From Pycnopodia helianthoides (Eukaryota; Echinodermata; Asteroidea; Forcipulatida; Asteriidae), in the NCBI GenBank assembly GCA_032158295.1, contig CM063252.1, positions 12,079,337 to 12,143,336 of the forward strand: a DNA stretch of 64,000 nucleotides, read 5' to 3'. The translations under genes and the position numbers were made by a program. Shown here piece by piece: positions 1 to 11,880 of the stretch (the first letter of the stretch is position 1; every line of letters starts with the position of its first letter). The notes beneath the pieces were generated by a model. That model was given only the letters and a program-made list of their open reading frames with translations, ran no database searches and was not told where the DNA came from.

Positions 1-1981
1 CACGGCTGGAGAGAGCATCGAGCGCTTCTCTGCTGCCCGTTTGCATGTGGGTTTGCTGTCTGTATTCTGTGTGCCGCGGTGGAGATGGGGGTCCCACCTG
101 GGATTGCAGGTTTTGTTGTCCCTATTCTTACTGGGGCTTGTAAGGGCTTGTATGGCCGTTGTGTCCCGTATTTATTTTGTCTGTTGTCCACTATGTTTCG
201 TTCCTACCTAAAATTAGATTTCAGGTTGTCGTTTGAGACCGCTAATGAAGATGATTATTCGGGCGAGTTGTGTGCCGGCAAACGTCACACGGCGAGACGC
301 GTCACCCGGGCGTGTTGGAGATACGCAAGCCCCCGTCGGTGATGCGCGGAGCACCGACGGGGGTGGTCACATCTTGGGCACATTTTGGTTTTTTGTGTTC
401 GCCCCCCAATTGATGAAATATTAATGCGGGAAATCTGGATGAGTTGATGGGCAATTCACGAAGATTTAATTCCGAGCGCGGGAAGGCCCTTTAATTCAGG
501 CGGGCAGGAATGACTGAGGACTCGGCGGGGAATCAATCTTCGTCGACCGGGCGATTTCCCACCGGACTATTTTACACTTTTCCCCATTAGATATCGTCAG
601 TTACTCCTTTTGATTTTTTCTTGACTATTTAATAACGAGTCCCGGCCGAGGCAAAGCACCGCGACAGACTGTCGAGATTTAAGACTGTGGGATAGTCTAA
701 CCACTTGAACGCCTAAGTCCTCGATCCTTCTTGTTCTCCCCCTCGTCGTAGTCAGAAACAGGTTTGGACTGGACGGTGGGATTACATAATCCCTGTAGTA
801 TCAGTCCACCAGGACCGTCAAACATGGATCAGTTGACCGGGCAAATTGTGTCTTTTTTTCCACATGGCTTTTTTTTCTTTTTTTTGATGGACAGCTGATG
901 TCTTCCGCAGTCTGCCCATGTTTTTCCAAAGGCATATTTTTTTCTGTGTGCCCTCAAAAATCATACGAGATTTTAAAACGAGAAAGTTAAAGAAAGAAAA
1001 ACACAGACAAACACACAAACTAATGAAAATAAAAACGATTAGAGGGTAAGACTAGCTCCACTCGGATTCTTTGAAGTGACGTTAGATTTGAATGAGTTTC
1101 CAGTTGCCTGTATGCGTAGCCTCCATCCACCGAGAAGCCGCTCGGATGAAAGGCGCAGACGAGATAACCCCGTGGGTTACAGATTCAGTTGAAGTCTGAA
1201 GTACTGAAGGGCGCCATTTAGGCGGGAAAACAGTGAAGCTCGGAAAATTGGACGATTCTGTGTGTGTGTGTGAATGTGGTGAGTGCGCCTAGCCCTCAGT
1301 GATATGTAGGCTGTGAGGTTTTCTTTCATATATGCCGCATCGAATATTAAAAAAGATAATTTAGAAATTGAATGGAATTTCGATTATTGTTGTAAGCAAC
1401 ATACCGGTCCGGTTCTATTTTGGGATGCGTTTGTAGGTATAGGAGTGTAATCGCTCATGTCTTTATCGAGACCAGGTGTTTAGGTCACTGTACCGGAATG
1501 ATTCCAACAATAGTAAATTAAACTATCCAAATTAGTCTTTTGACCAATTTGTGTATGCTAAAGAGAAAATCATATGAAGCAGAAAAGTCGTGTCAGTGCA
1601 TATTATCTGGACAGAAACGCAAAGTGTCGTTTCCAACTATGACCACAAATGTTTCTGATCGAGTTTTTAGTGGCTTCTCAGTGCCGGTGCAACCCCACGC
1701 AGGACAGCCCTTTAAAAATGCCAAAACTTTGCTGCAGACCACATGCTTGCTGTAGAAACGTCACGGTGTGGCGATAAAGGGGCAGGCACACAACGTGCAA
1801 AAGTCAAAATAAATTGGAGCCTTCGAAAGATTCGAAAGTGCTTAATCAAAACTGTCTCTCTAAATAATAACATTTTTGCGCAATCTTGCCAGTCGCAGAT
1901 AATGTACACGCGCTCTCCCAGTCAGCGGGCAGCAGCGCTGATCGTTTAGCCCGTTGCAGTGTTAATATTTGACCGCGCGTG
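1..1981. other. Non-coding stretch, no gene seen
   Basis: The open frames here are all under 90 codons, overlap on several frames and resemble no protein I know. The first 550 bases are somewhat GC-richer and the rest is AT-rich. A short TG run sits at 1259-1272. A YY1/E2F-like motif pair at 1211-1230 is listed separately. I see no splice-flanked exon and no RNA gene. Confidence 0.6.
1211..1230 (+). promoter_or_regulatory. YY1-like plus E2F-like motif pair
   Basis: GCGCCATTTA runs directly into GGCGGGAAAA. The first contains the GCCATTT core bound by YY1, and the second contains the GGCGGGAA core bound by E2F/DP dimers. A similar E2F/YY1 neighbourhood occurs at 22903-22916. What is seen is the two motifs side by side. 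Binding and function are inference, because motifs this short arise by chance and no transcription start is visible nearby. Confidence 0.22.
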
Positions 1982-2028
1982 TGACTGTGAATATTAAAGA
2001 CGGGGGGCCCCGTCAGTATTCACAGTCA
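1982..2028. repeat. Compact inverted repeat (hairpin)
   Basis: TGACTGTGAATA near 1982 is matched by its reverse complement TATTCACAGTCA ending at 2028. Inside, GACGGGG is matched by CCCCGTC. The two stem parts are separated by a few unpaired bases and the apical loop is only a few bases. It would fold into a stem of about 20 bp. The small loop does not suit a microRNA precursor. It could be the remnant of a small foldback element or a palindromic protein-binding site. Confidence 0.6.
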
Positions 2029-4689
2029 ATGATGAATGCTTGGTTGTGAGGAGTCGGTTATGTTTAACATAATATTTGACTTGACTCTTGAGTCGGTCGA
2101 CTTAAGCGGTTCTCGAGACGGGTGTGAGTAGCACAAGGGCACTTGGTATGAGAGTTCTACTATTGGTCATTAAACTCAATGGCTGAAGGCTGACACGGGA
2201 CAAAACGCGCCGATCATAAGAAACAAGTGTTCCAATATGGATTAGTGTAATTTTATGCAATATTTGTGACAACACAAGAGAATGGTTTCCAATTGGAAAG
2301 CTTAGTTTGGCGGTTAAACTTGACGCACGTCCAAAATTGGTGCCGAAGAATGTTTCTGTCCGAATTACTGACGTGTCCATCCTCCAAATTGTAGTTCTTA
2401 TTCTGATAAACACACACAATGATTACAACGTTTGACGTTTTTTTTCTCAAAAGAAAGAAGAAAGGAAGTAAAAAGGGTGACTATTTCGCACAATTTCGAG
2501 TTTTCATTTTGTCATCAGTGTCCATAACAACTTGTGTCCACCTGCTGAACTCAGTATTTGGATGGTACTGCTTCTGCCATCATTTTGAACAACATGGTAA
2601 TGGGGTTCTATTTTTTGGGTCGTCAATTTGTTTTGAGGGAAACTACAGTACATCGTTGGAAAGTGTTGCATTGTTTCGAGAAATGTGGATTTGTGGGGGT
2701 AGGATTTTATATGAAATATTCGTCCGTGACTGCCGAGAAAAATGAGAGCAAATGGTGACGATTTGACGCTGTCATACAGACATTGTTGTATTAGAACTCA
2801 CACGTTCAAACAATAGTCAGCAGACCATCGATCCAAAATGATTGAAGACAAATTGCATTTTTCTCTTAAATAAGTAACATCTGGCGAAACTTTGAAATGA
2901 CGGGTACTTTCAGTCTAGTAAGTTATTTTGTGTATATTGGAAGCACTTTTTTCATTCTGCAAAATGATGTAATCTACATTTAACACAGCCCTCGTCTGCC
3001 ATAATTTGTTTTTATCGTTGGCAATTTAACCGTAAGGATCCCATACTATTCACACTATTTCTCCCCGTAGTTTGGTATTAGTATAATGTGAATGATAAAG
3101 TTCAAGTTGTCTGCGCCGCGGTGTCTATGATTTGAAGACCACTGTCACAATCTTCTACAATCTACTAAGCACAGCAGTTGTTCTGCTTGGCAGATATTCA
3201 ATGCCATGTGTTTTTAGTATAATGTTCGACTGGTGTCAAACTGATGCGCGAAATATTGTATCCGGTATGCATTCCGTTTTCTATGGAATTGGCTCTGATT
3301 AGTGTGACTGTGAGAGTGTGTTGTTGAGATATTGAATCTTGGTTGTGCAACGCAAATTCCCTGGGGGCGCTAGTCAGAAGAAAGACCCCCGAGCCGTATA
3401 TTTGGAGAGTTTCCACTACTTGCGATTAGAAGCCATTTTGGGTCCACAACTGTGCGCGCACAGGGTGCCAGACCAGACTGCACGTTTGGTTGTGCTGCAT
3501 TTGGACCGAAAAATGGCGTCCAGCGACCACGTGGCCAAATCCCTCGATGTCGCAACCCTCTCAATGCACAGCTCTGGAAAGGACTGTTTATTAACCGCGT
3601 GCGATTTGGTTGGTACCAAATAAAAAGGTGGCTATGAACTTCAAGCCAATACTTATAGCATTGCCATTTTCAGGTATTTGGAGTCTTGGAGGAATGCATG
3701 ATGCGGTCACGCTTTGTTCTAGCCACTCCCTGGTCCCACTTTGAATGGTGGAGATTGGGGGCGGGGGATTTGGGAGATGGACACTGGAGGAGGTTTGTGG
3801 TTGATATTGTCTTTATGGTTGATGGCTGTTAATTTTGTAGGTTGCTCACTGTGGCCATCTCTGTCTGGTTTCTTGCACACACCAATAAGGATCACAAGAT
3901 CTCATTGCCATTTACGGAAAGGGGTCATACTATTTAAGTTTACAATTCCACCCTCAATGCACTTTTCCCACATTGATTTGTATACGGAAGAATAAATAAT
4001 CATAAGGTTGCCATTTGAAAGGTCTAGACCTCGGACTGATATCGACAAAACAGTCGGCTGGCATAATTATAGAACTATCTACATTAGGTGACAAACATAC
4101 TAATTTTTGTACATAATGGCAGGGTATTATAGTCCGTAGACACTGGGCCACAAAACACACGCCCTAATATTCTAAACATCTCCTCTGGTCGTATCGTATA
4201 CATTACACCACAGGCGAGCTACTTTTTAGTCAAAGGCCGGCTCGGCTAAAAAGGGCACACTGAGCGAGGTGTGTAAAGTAACACCCGGAGAAACAAGCCA
4301 CTTAATTAGTAAAAGCAACAACATCACCAGGACAATTATTACGGCGGGCCTTGGGACCAATGGAAAAACAACTGGTCCCCCCGTCGGGGGGTTCACTTCC
4401 GGAGGTCACGGTGTCGACAATTTCGGATATTTATCCCACCTTGAATTATGAAGAGACACAGTTACATGCTGGTATGCCAAGGGGGCTTGTGTAAGTAACG
4501 CCGGGAACCAGGTGTCGAAAATAACATTAAGGTCATTTAATTACAAGACAGGTTCAAAGTAGGCTGGTATAGCGAAGGCAATCCCATAAGAGAAAACCTT
4601 ATAAAATTCGTTACCACAATATTTGTTGTTAATGTACAACAGGCTTTTTTTTCTATTTGAAAAAATGTAAATTTGGCATATATACAGAT
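2029..4689. other. Non-coding stretch, no gene seen
   Basis: AT-rich sequence with scattered open frames of 60-110 codons that overlap on both strands and show no recognisable domain. A C/G palindrome (CCCCCCG, then CGGGGGG, sharing a T in the middle) lies at 4377-4391. A partial CTCF-like core, GGGGGCGCTA, lies near 3363. Nothing supports an exon or an RNA gene. Confidence 0.6.
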
Positions 4690-4834
4690 ATTTTCAAAAC
4701 AACGGTTTCGGCGTTTAGGCTCCGGTCTAGGCTTAGCCAGTTATTTTAAAACGTGCGTTTTTCAGTATGGGGCTTCAAGCAGACCGACAGCGCCTAAGCC
4801 GGAGCCCAAGGCCGAAACCGGATTTTCGAAAGGG
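4690..4834. mobile_element. Foldback MITE-like element, family F2 copy 1
   Basis: The left arm begins with TTTTCAAAAC and continues through GGTTTCGGCGTTTAGGCTCC. The right arm is its imperfect reverse complement and ends with GAAACCGGATTTTCGAAAGG. Arms are about 40 bases with roughly four in five positions matching. The interior (CGTGCGTTTTTCAG, then GGGGCTTCAAGCAGACCGAC) is homologous, in opposite orientation, to the element at 45690-45854, so this is a repeat family and not a lone palindrome. There is no open frame, so it would be non-autonomous. The superfamily cannot be told from these ends and no clear target duplication is seen. Confidence 0.65.
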
Positions 4835-5238
4835 CCATAGCTGGTTGTGTTTACACATTCTTTATAAACAAAAACAACACCAAACGAAAAAAGTAAACAT
4901 CAAATACGTACATTTTGCACCAGGTAGCAACCTTGCAAATACGAGCCTTGTTTTGCAGCTAGCTCTGACCCCTGGCCCCCGTGGAATCTCTAATCATATT
5001 GGTTTCAGTCTTATCAATACTCTAGCCATAATATTAATTTAATTCAGGTAATCGATTTACACTTCTAGAACAAAGGTTTCTGTTTGTACACCGTTGAGTA
5101 AAATGCGACCACGATTAATCTCCGAAGACACGTACGTGAGCGGTAACTATTAAGAAGAGGACGAGACAAAAAGTAGTTGTTGTTTTAAATATCAAGTAAT
5201 AAACCACAAGGGAAACTGATTGGGAAATGTTTTTACTA
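4835..5238. other. Non-coding stretch, nothing recognised
   Basis: AT-rich DNA between two repeats. The one open frame across it begins inside the upstream foldback element and has no protein-like features. I see no motif cluster or repeat. Confidence 0.6.
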
Positions 5239-5342
5239 ATTTGGGGTTAGACCAAAGATAGCCCAGTTGGTAGAGCGCCGGCGCGTTTCTGGAGGTCGCA
5301 GGTTCAAGTCCCGCTCTCGTCAATTTGTCTTTGCTCAACCTA
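5239..5342 (+). mobile_element. tRNA-derived SINE-like element, shortened copy
   Basis: An A-box-like TAGCCCAGTTGG at 5259-5270 and a B-box-like GGTTCAAGTCC at 5301-5311 lie about 30 bases apart, as in the internal RNA polymerase III promoter of tRNAs. The tail TTTGTCTTTGCTCAACC matches the tail of the inverted copy at 59854-60052, where it reads TTTGTCTTTGCTAAACCCC. The left boundary ATTTGGGGT at 5239-5247 is identical to the inverted end of that copy. The body between the left end and the tRNA part is much shorter here, so this copy looks internally deleted, and its right end has drifted. It is not a functional tRNA: the acceptor stem does not pair well. Confidence 0.7.
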
Positions 5343-6426
5343 TTAGTAGTTGTTGTTTTGGCAGTTCACTGATTGTTAAGTCCGTACCTGTAGGTCTACC
5401 GATTCTCTCGACAAACATTTCCGCATGAAATACTAAGTTCAAAGTGAAGAGAATAACATTTGAAGACCCCCTGACTCACCGTGGCTTATTTTGATTTTGG
5501 CTACTGGTATAAGTCTGATGTGACTGTCATGACATACACCGATTTTTAAACTAACACGTGACCACCAAACTTGAGGAAATTGTCATTTTTAGTCGTATAG
5601 TTTGAGTCGTATGAACTTCACCATTCATGAATTTACATAACTGTATTTTAGTCTGGAATGAACAAGAGTAGACATTGTAGTTGACAAGTTCCGGAAACCA
5701 GCAGATCGTCTGACATTTTTATAAAAGTAAAACACCACTAAAGGGAGGTTGTACCTTTGGTACACACTCAACAAATTATTGACGATAAAAAACTTACTCG
5801 GTACGAAGCACTGCAGCTGTTGATAAATGTATACCATTTTGAGAACGATTCCCTTCTGTAAGGAATGCGGTTTTTAGAGAAAAGGGTTTAAAACATTGTC
5901 AATCTGAGAAACGTTTCTGCATGAACCGTCTCTCAGATTGCGTGTTCCATCTACGGATTATTCTTCCTGCGTGGGCATAACCGCTCCAGATTTTCGACGA
6001 TATCTCAAGAACGCTACCTCATTTTGAAATGAAATTATCACATGTTGGTTTTATTGTCTATATATCTACATTTATAAAGATTAAAACAATCGAACGGTTC
6101 CAAGAAACAAAGGTGAACGTTGCCTTTAACTAAAGATCAACTTCTTGGTTAAGATGCTTGTAATTATTGTATTTATTTTAGCCGTGGTTGTTTTCTTTTG
6201 GAATACTCTTATTAAGATGTAACAGCCCAACTTTAAGTATGACTTGCAACCTAAATGACATTTGCTTATCAACAACATTGAGACGTTGCAACCTACATTC
6301 AAAAAACAATGTTTTTCATAATTGTTTACAGTGTTGCAAGAAGGTAGAAAAACAAGCACAATATCGAGAGAGAGAAAAAAATCGATACAAAAAGTATAGA
6401 AGGAAACATGTAAGTTAATAGCCACA
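5343..6426. other. Non-coding stretch with an old repeat
   Basis: AT-rich DNA. The part around 5850-5990, including the hairpin at 5900-5940, resembles a dispersed repeat I associate with echinoderm genomes, but I cannot confirm this. A leucine-rich open frame on the minus strand near the right end is a read-through of the adjoining trinucleotide repeat and is not a gene. Confidence 0.55.
5900..5940. repeat. Short inverted repeat
   Basis: CAATCTGAGAAACG (5900-5913) is the reverse complement, with one mismatch, of CGTCTCTCAGATTG (5927-5940). The loop is 13 bases. A stem of 14 bp with a small loop is most simply part of an old foldback repeat. I see no known microRNA seed. Confidence 0.6.
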
Positions 6427-6501
6427 AACAATAACAACAAAAGCAACAACAACAACAACAACAGCAACAGCAGCAACAACAACAACAGCAACAGCAGCAG
6501 A
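6427..6501. repeat. CAA/CAG trinucleotide microsatellite
   Basis: Runs of ACA interspersed with GCA across about 75 bases. On the minus strand it reads as poly-leucine, which explains a spurious leucine-rich open frame. Interruption of CAA by CAG suggests an old, partly stabilised tract. Confidence 0.9.
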
Positions 6502-8974
6502 ACTAAATTTCAAAAACCGCAAAACACTTAAAAGTTCAATCTTTTATACATTAATTCTGATTTAGCCCGCAGTAAAAAAATTCCTCGAAATGCCAACATA
6601 ATAGAGGTAATTACTCGGCTATAGGAGTTTCAAATGGACAAAAGAGCTGGCGGGATACATCAGTCATTTTACCAGACAGTGATCGAGTGCTCAGTTTGGA
6701 AGGACAAATGCATACATAATTTGGAGTGTTCCGTCCAGATTTTGGCAAACATTAGAAGCGAGCGTGTACGGGCGCCGGGGTAGGGAGGGACTCACGCAGT
6801 TTGTTTCCGTGACCGAGCACAAGGTGGACGTATTAACAAGCCCGGGAATTGCGTTGGGTCGGAACCCAAGTCCATTCTATTACGACTAACTCTTTTTTTT
6901 TTTTTTATATATAACTCTCGTATAGTTTGCTGCTTGTAGAAAGTGGCAGTGCCCCGTAGTCTTGTCGCACCGAGCGTCCATTTTGTTTTGTAGCTTTACG
7001 TAGAAACCAGTAAATGTGTTGGGGGAATAATTGGTTCGGCTACGGCTTGTACTAGACTGCCCTGTGTCATTTCACTAAAGCATACCACAGCAATCTACGG
7101 CCACAGTCATTATTTCCCCACGAATCATTAAAAGCGTAACACGGCCAAAATTGGCGACCCACATGTAATGGACTCAGTTTCGTGTCCACAACTACTTTTG
7201 CTTTCCGTTAGTCTTTGCTTTTTGGGGATGAACCATCTGCAAATAATGTGTATATGAATATACGAATTGAGAATCGCAATGTGTGTAAATGTAGGGAGGA
7301 TGAAGCCTAATTAATGTGCTGTGGTCATCCAAGCAGGGTGGTTGTAAACCACGGGATCGTGTTGTTTCGAGTGGTATCTCTTGTTGCAATCATACCGGTA
7401 TCGCGCCCATCATAAAACTACAGAATGACGGAACTACGGCAATTGGTGTCGTTCGCAGGCACTAGAGCTGCCAATATATTATGTATTCGGTTTTTCTAAG
7501 CAAATTATTGACGATGATTCAACCTCGAATGAAAACAGTTGATACTCTGTTGTGTTCATTAGCCACTAGTAACCATTTCCCGTGGGAACAGACTCGGGTT
7601 GAAACCCTCCCCACTAGTAGTAGCGGGTTCCCCCTTTACCGAAAGTGGTTATCTTCAGTCGGGGACACGTCCAGATCCCAGACTGGGACAAAGGCCTGAA
7701 AAACGCACCGTGCTAGCGCCCACAAACCGGTGGGGACAAAACGTGATAAACACCGGTTTACCGGGCAAGACAATACCCGCGAACGGCACGATTTACTCGT
7801 TTGCGCTGCCACGCATCCATAACTGGTCAAAGATTATTGTGAAGAGAAAGTTTTTGCAGAATTTTAATTTTGTCACGATGTATTTTTTTTTTCTTTTTCG
7901 GGGCTGGCTGTTAATATAAGACGGGTGGTTTGGAGGAAGGATTGTCATTTAGAAAGTCAAAATTCTGCACTGTGTTTGGATTTAACGAGTGTAAAGGAGA
8001 CTTTAGTGGGATTGTTTAATTGCCATGGAACCTCATTGGTAAGTTCATGAACAAGGTTGTATTTTTATATTGGTTCGAATTTTGTAAGAGTGGGGAGGTG
8101 TGTTTCACTGCAAAGTCAAACTGTAAAAGTCACATGACTGTGTTTATGTGCGTCGGTCGACACCCATCATGAGGATTACTTTATCTCCAAGAATCGTTTT
8201 TGTCTACATTCTCAACGCAACCTGCAGCCTAACAAAAATCCAGTGCATTCATCGATACTGATTTAACGATTTTCGCTAATCGGTTTATCAAAATAGTCGA
8301 TTCACTGAAATCTGCGTGAGAGTGTATGATAAAGCAGCCCCAAAGGTCGGTTTTTGAAATGAGTGTTTGATGTTTATAAAGCGAGAACTACAACAAAATG
8401 AAGAACCGGTATCTTGTTCAATGAGTATAATATTTCCAAGCGTTTTTATTGCCTTGTTATTTTTAATCAAATATTTAACCACAAGGAAATCTGACTGTGT
8501 AAGGTTTTTTTTGTACGTAGATCTAACCCATTTTATGTGTTATTTTTTTTTTTTTAGTACAAAGGCGAATTTGGGTCAACGCGTTTGTCTTTCAAGCTTT
8601 TGCACAATAGTGTTTGCGTATTTATGACCTCAGAAATGCACGCGACGAAAATCCACTTAAACACATCGACATCACCTAAAGCACAGTGTCAATACCTAAT
8701 GGTGGCTCACACGCACAAAATCTTGTGAAAAGTGGGCTGCGGTAAAAAAAAAAAAGAAGAAAAAAAAAAAGAGTTGAATTGATGACCAAACATTATGGCC
8801 AAACTCGCCCGTTCTTTCCCAAACCCCGGGTCCGTCCGGCCCTGTCGTTCTTCATCGTCCCCGGCCCCCGTCACCCGAGACGGTAATAGCCCCGTCGTGT
8901 TCCGGGACAGAGCAGCGATTCCTTACACATCAACACAAGCGCACATTCTCTCTCGTATACAGTCAGAAAACAAA
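6502..8974. other. Non-coding stretch, no gene seen
   Basis: AT-rich DNA with T and A runs (6893-6906, 8744-8770). The segment at 7440-7830 is more balanced in composition, with overlapping frames of 60-106 codons on both strands, none of them protein-like. No repeat family recognised. Confidence 0.6.
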
Positions 8975-9013
8975 CTCTCTCTCACTCTCTCTCCCTCTCT
9001 CTCTCTCTCCCTC
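8975..9013. repeat. CT dinucleotide microsatellite
   Basis: Imperfect CT repeat of about 40 bases with CTCA and CTCCC interruptions. Purine/pyrimidine asymmetry of this kind can adopt non-B structure, but nothing here indicates a function. Confidence 0.9.
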
Positions 9014-11605
9014 GCTTATACTCTTATCTCAAACACCCTAACTCGACACGAACAAATATTTGCCATGATTCAGGGGAGGAGGAGGGGATCGGGGGTAGAA
9101 AAATAAATACAGGCATGATTTCAGGTATACGGGAAAAGAAAACATTCAAAGTAAAAAATGTGCGTTTTCTCAGTGTAAGAATACTACGAACGGGACTAAA
9201 GGGCTTTGTTTGTGATTGTTTTGTCTTGTTTGTCAGTGACTGCTAACGGTTCTAAAGAAATGTTACAGATCTTTTTTTTCTTCTTCATGAATCTAAAGTC
9301 AATTGTAAATTATTTGAGAGTTGAACAACCCCAAGCTATTTAATTCCCTAAATCTGTACTCCCTTGTGGTTTATTACTTAATTATAAATTGTTATATGAT
9401 TAGCTATAATTGAAAACAGAAAAGTTGACCGAGCTATGTAATATCGAGGCCTTGAAGATACTTTGTATGTGTGTGCTGTCAAATGTTCAAGTAGTGCTTA
9501 TAATGATATGGTTAATGAGGCATCATTATGTTTACACTGGCGGTAAGAATGTTGAAAGATGTTAGAAAGGATTCTGCATCATCAGTTTGTGACAACATCG
9601 GTTAAAGCAATGGTACGGTTGGATGTCTGGCGATGAATCCTCCTCTTTTGTTGTCCTTTTATGGATTTGGGTTTGGTTTTGATTGACAGCATTCAGAATG
9701 CTCAATTGTAACCTGGGACAAGTTTGTAACAGGCACGGCATATCCAACCCCCCCCCCTTCCCTCCTCCGTACAATCGCATTTGTATCAAATCGCCAACCC
9801 CCATGATTCAACTAACAGGCCGAAACACGGCAGTAACCTTGCCCAAGCCGGCTCATTGCAGTCGCTCCGTCTCACTAAGTGATGCATTATCTACCGTTTT
9901 AGGAGTTCTCCCAGCGGACCCCCGGATTTCTAAAGGGGAGGGAGGGGTAGACTGGAATCGGCTTCCCGGGGATTAGAGTCGTGGCTTCGGTACGGTGGGT
10001 CCTGGGAGACCCAACGGCAGCCGTGACCGTGCATTGTGTATCCGTACCGTTACCCCTTGTGATATAGGCTACAAGGCTATACCCCTAAACTGGACAAAGT
10101 CCCGCAAAGACAATAGAGTTCCCATCTCTCTATACGATGTTCATCCCGAATGTTTGTATACTGGTTGCTCTATTCAGTCGACTGATAGCCATAAACAGGG
10201 CCTAATTGAATTAACTTACCAGTATCCAAATAAAATGCTTTTTTAAGGAACTTTGGGATTTATCGAAGGTCAAGATTAAAAGTGGCGATATTTACCTAGA
10301 AGTATGCTATTGGGGATTGCACAATGCATCCATTGTACATCTGTCATTTCTCCAATAGGGAAATATGGAGGTATGGTATATCCACGGCTATATCAGTCAG
10401 CAACCTCAGACATTGCTTGTCAAGCTGTCGCCATATTGGTCATGTTCCTTGTGTTCGATAGCAATCAAGAACACACAAATGCAACCGTACATACAGGAGC
10501 CAGACTATTTCTTCGTTCCAGCCCCCCTTGGGATTGTTTTGAATGCCGCGATGAAGGTTTTTTAATTTCTATTTGTATAGATGCCACGTTGATTGGCCGA
10601 ATTTCGAATTGAGAAACAATATATTCATGTCGATGAGACTATACTCTTAAATAATTTTTTTAAATTATCCAATAAAATTCACCACCAAAGGGTTTGAAAT
10701 GGAACTTATACAGTACTTCATTCATGAAAGATAAATTTCCCATAGCTAAACTAAGCACATACATACTGTACATCATTTTATAAAATATAATAAAATCATT
10801 GTTACTTTGTGTATAAATAAAATGGTTTGTACAGTTATTGTCATACACTTATAGCGTTGTAAATTCGTATGCTGAATCATGTGACAATGCGATTGTTAAA
10901 AACACCAACTTAAAATCAACTGAGCTTCAGAACGAAGGTCAATAATGTTCTAGAGAGAGTCTTCATGTTCAAAAGATTTCAGGGGTCCTTGAGCGGGCCC
11001 CGAAACCCTCCCTGTAGTAGGCTTTGCGATGCACAGTTCATATACGCTCCCCCTAGATCAAAAGTTACACGAACTTTAATCCACATTCTAACTGATTCTG
11101 CTCAAACTATTTTAGCAGTGTGTCATATTCAACAATTTCGCAAAACCTGTCAGCATGTCTTAGTTCTCATGCCGCTACAATCATTGTAGTGTGTATCTGC
11201 CCTCTTATTTATACATACACAAAGAAAACCATGGATCCTCCCTTGAAGTTGATAAGGCGTACGGAACTTCATGCTAAATGTATTGCATATGTTCTCAAGT
11301 AAAACAAAAATACAAAGGACAAAAAATGGGGCAGGTATTTTCATAAAAAATTCATCTCAATTTTTGATAATTTTGAATAAATTATTTTGTGGATATAGCA
11401 GAAAATGTGCACATGTTTTCACATATAAAGAATGTTGCGGGTAGGACTGCGAGCATGCGAAACAACTTGTTACCTCGTAAACTCGAGTTATGGTTTTGTT
11501 TTGACCGAGTGGTTGGGCCGTCCATCTTGTCTTGCATTATGTAAGAGAGCGAGCAAGCTTGGGTGTCATCGGCACGCAGGTGCTACACGGCGGGCGTTGC
11601 GTCAA
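9014..11605. other. Non-coding stretch, no gene seen
   Basis: Mostly AT-rich. The segment 9680-10100 is more GC-rich and contains a C run at 9748-9757. Open frames of up to 103 codons overlap one another and show no domain. From about 11430 the sequence becomes richer in CpG and leads into the motif cluster at 11606-11642. Confidence 0.6.
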
Positions 11606-11642
11606 GCATGCGCGTGCGCGATGTTTGGGTATTATGACGTCA
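11606..11642 (+). promoter_or_regulatory. NRF1-like and CRE motifs
   Basis: TGCGCGTGCGCG at 11609-11620 matches the NRF1 consensus YGCGCAYGCGCR at 11 of 12 positions. A perfect CRE palindrome TGACGTCA lies 14 bases downstream at 11635-11642. Both are CpG-containing sites typical of animal promoters, and the surrounding 250 bases are richer in CpG than their neighbours. No TATA box, initiator or following gene can be seen, so this could be a promoter of an unseen non-coding transcript, a distal element, or coincidence. Confidence 0.28.
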
Positions 11643-11880
11643 CTGTATCGGCAGTGTGCGCCACAGATCCGATTTCCACAAACGTCTAATCTGAGCTGCC
11701 CAGAGTTTGTATTGACGCGTACGTGATTTGTGTTTTTTTAGATCACATTTGCTACATGGCAAATTAGTATTGATTCGATTGCTCATAACAAATCATATGA
11801 CATTTGAAAATCATCTTTGATTAGTATTAAACCGATTGCTGTTTGACACTTCTTATCTGTAATTGAGGAAATCTTTCGTC

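Noticed and set aside
3360..3372. Third CTCF site (GGGGGCGCTA)
   Set aside because: The right half fits, but the left half matches the core at only about two of six positions.
5257..5325. tRNA gene
   Set aside because: A and B boxes are present, but the acceptor arms do not pair and the tail matches a repeat. Annotated as a SINE-like element.
6126..6491. Leucine-rich 'membrane protein' frame on the minus strand
   Set aside because: The leucine run is a translation of the CAA/CAG microsatellite at 6427-6501.
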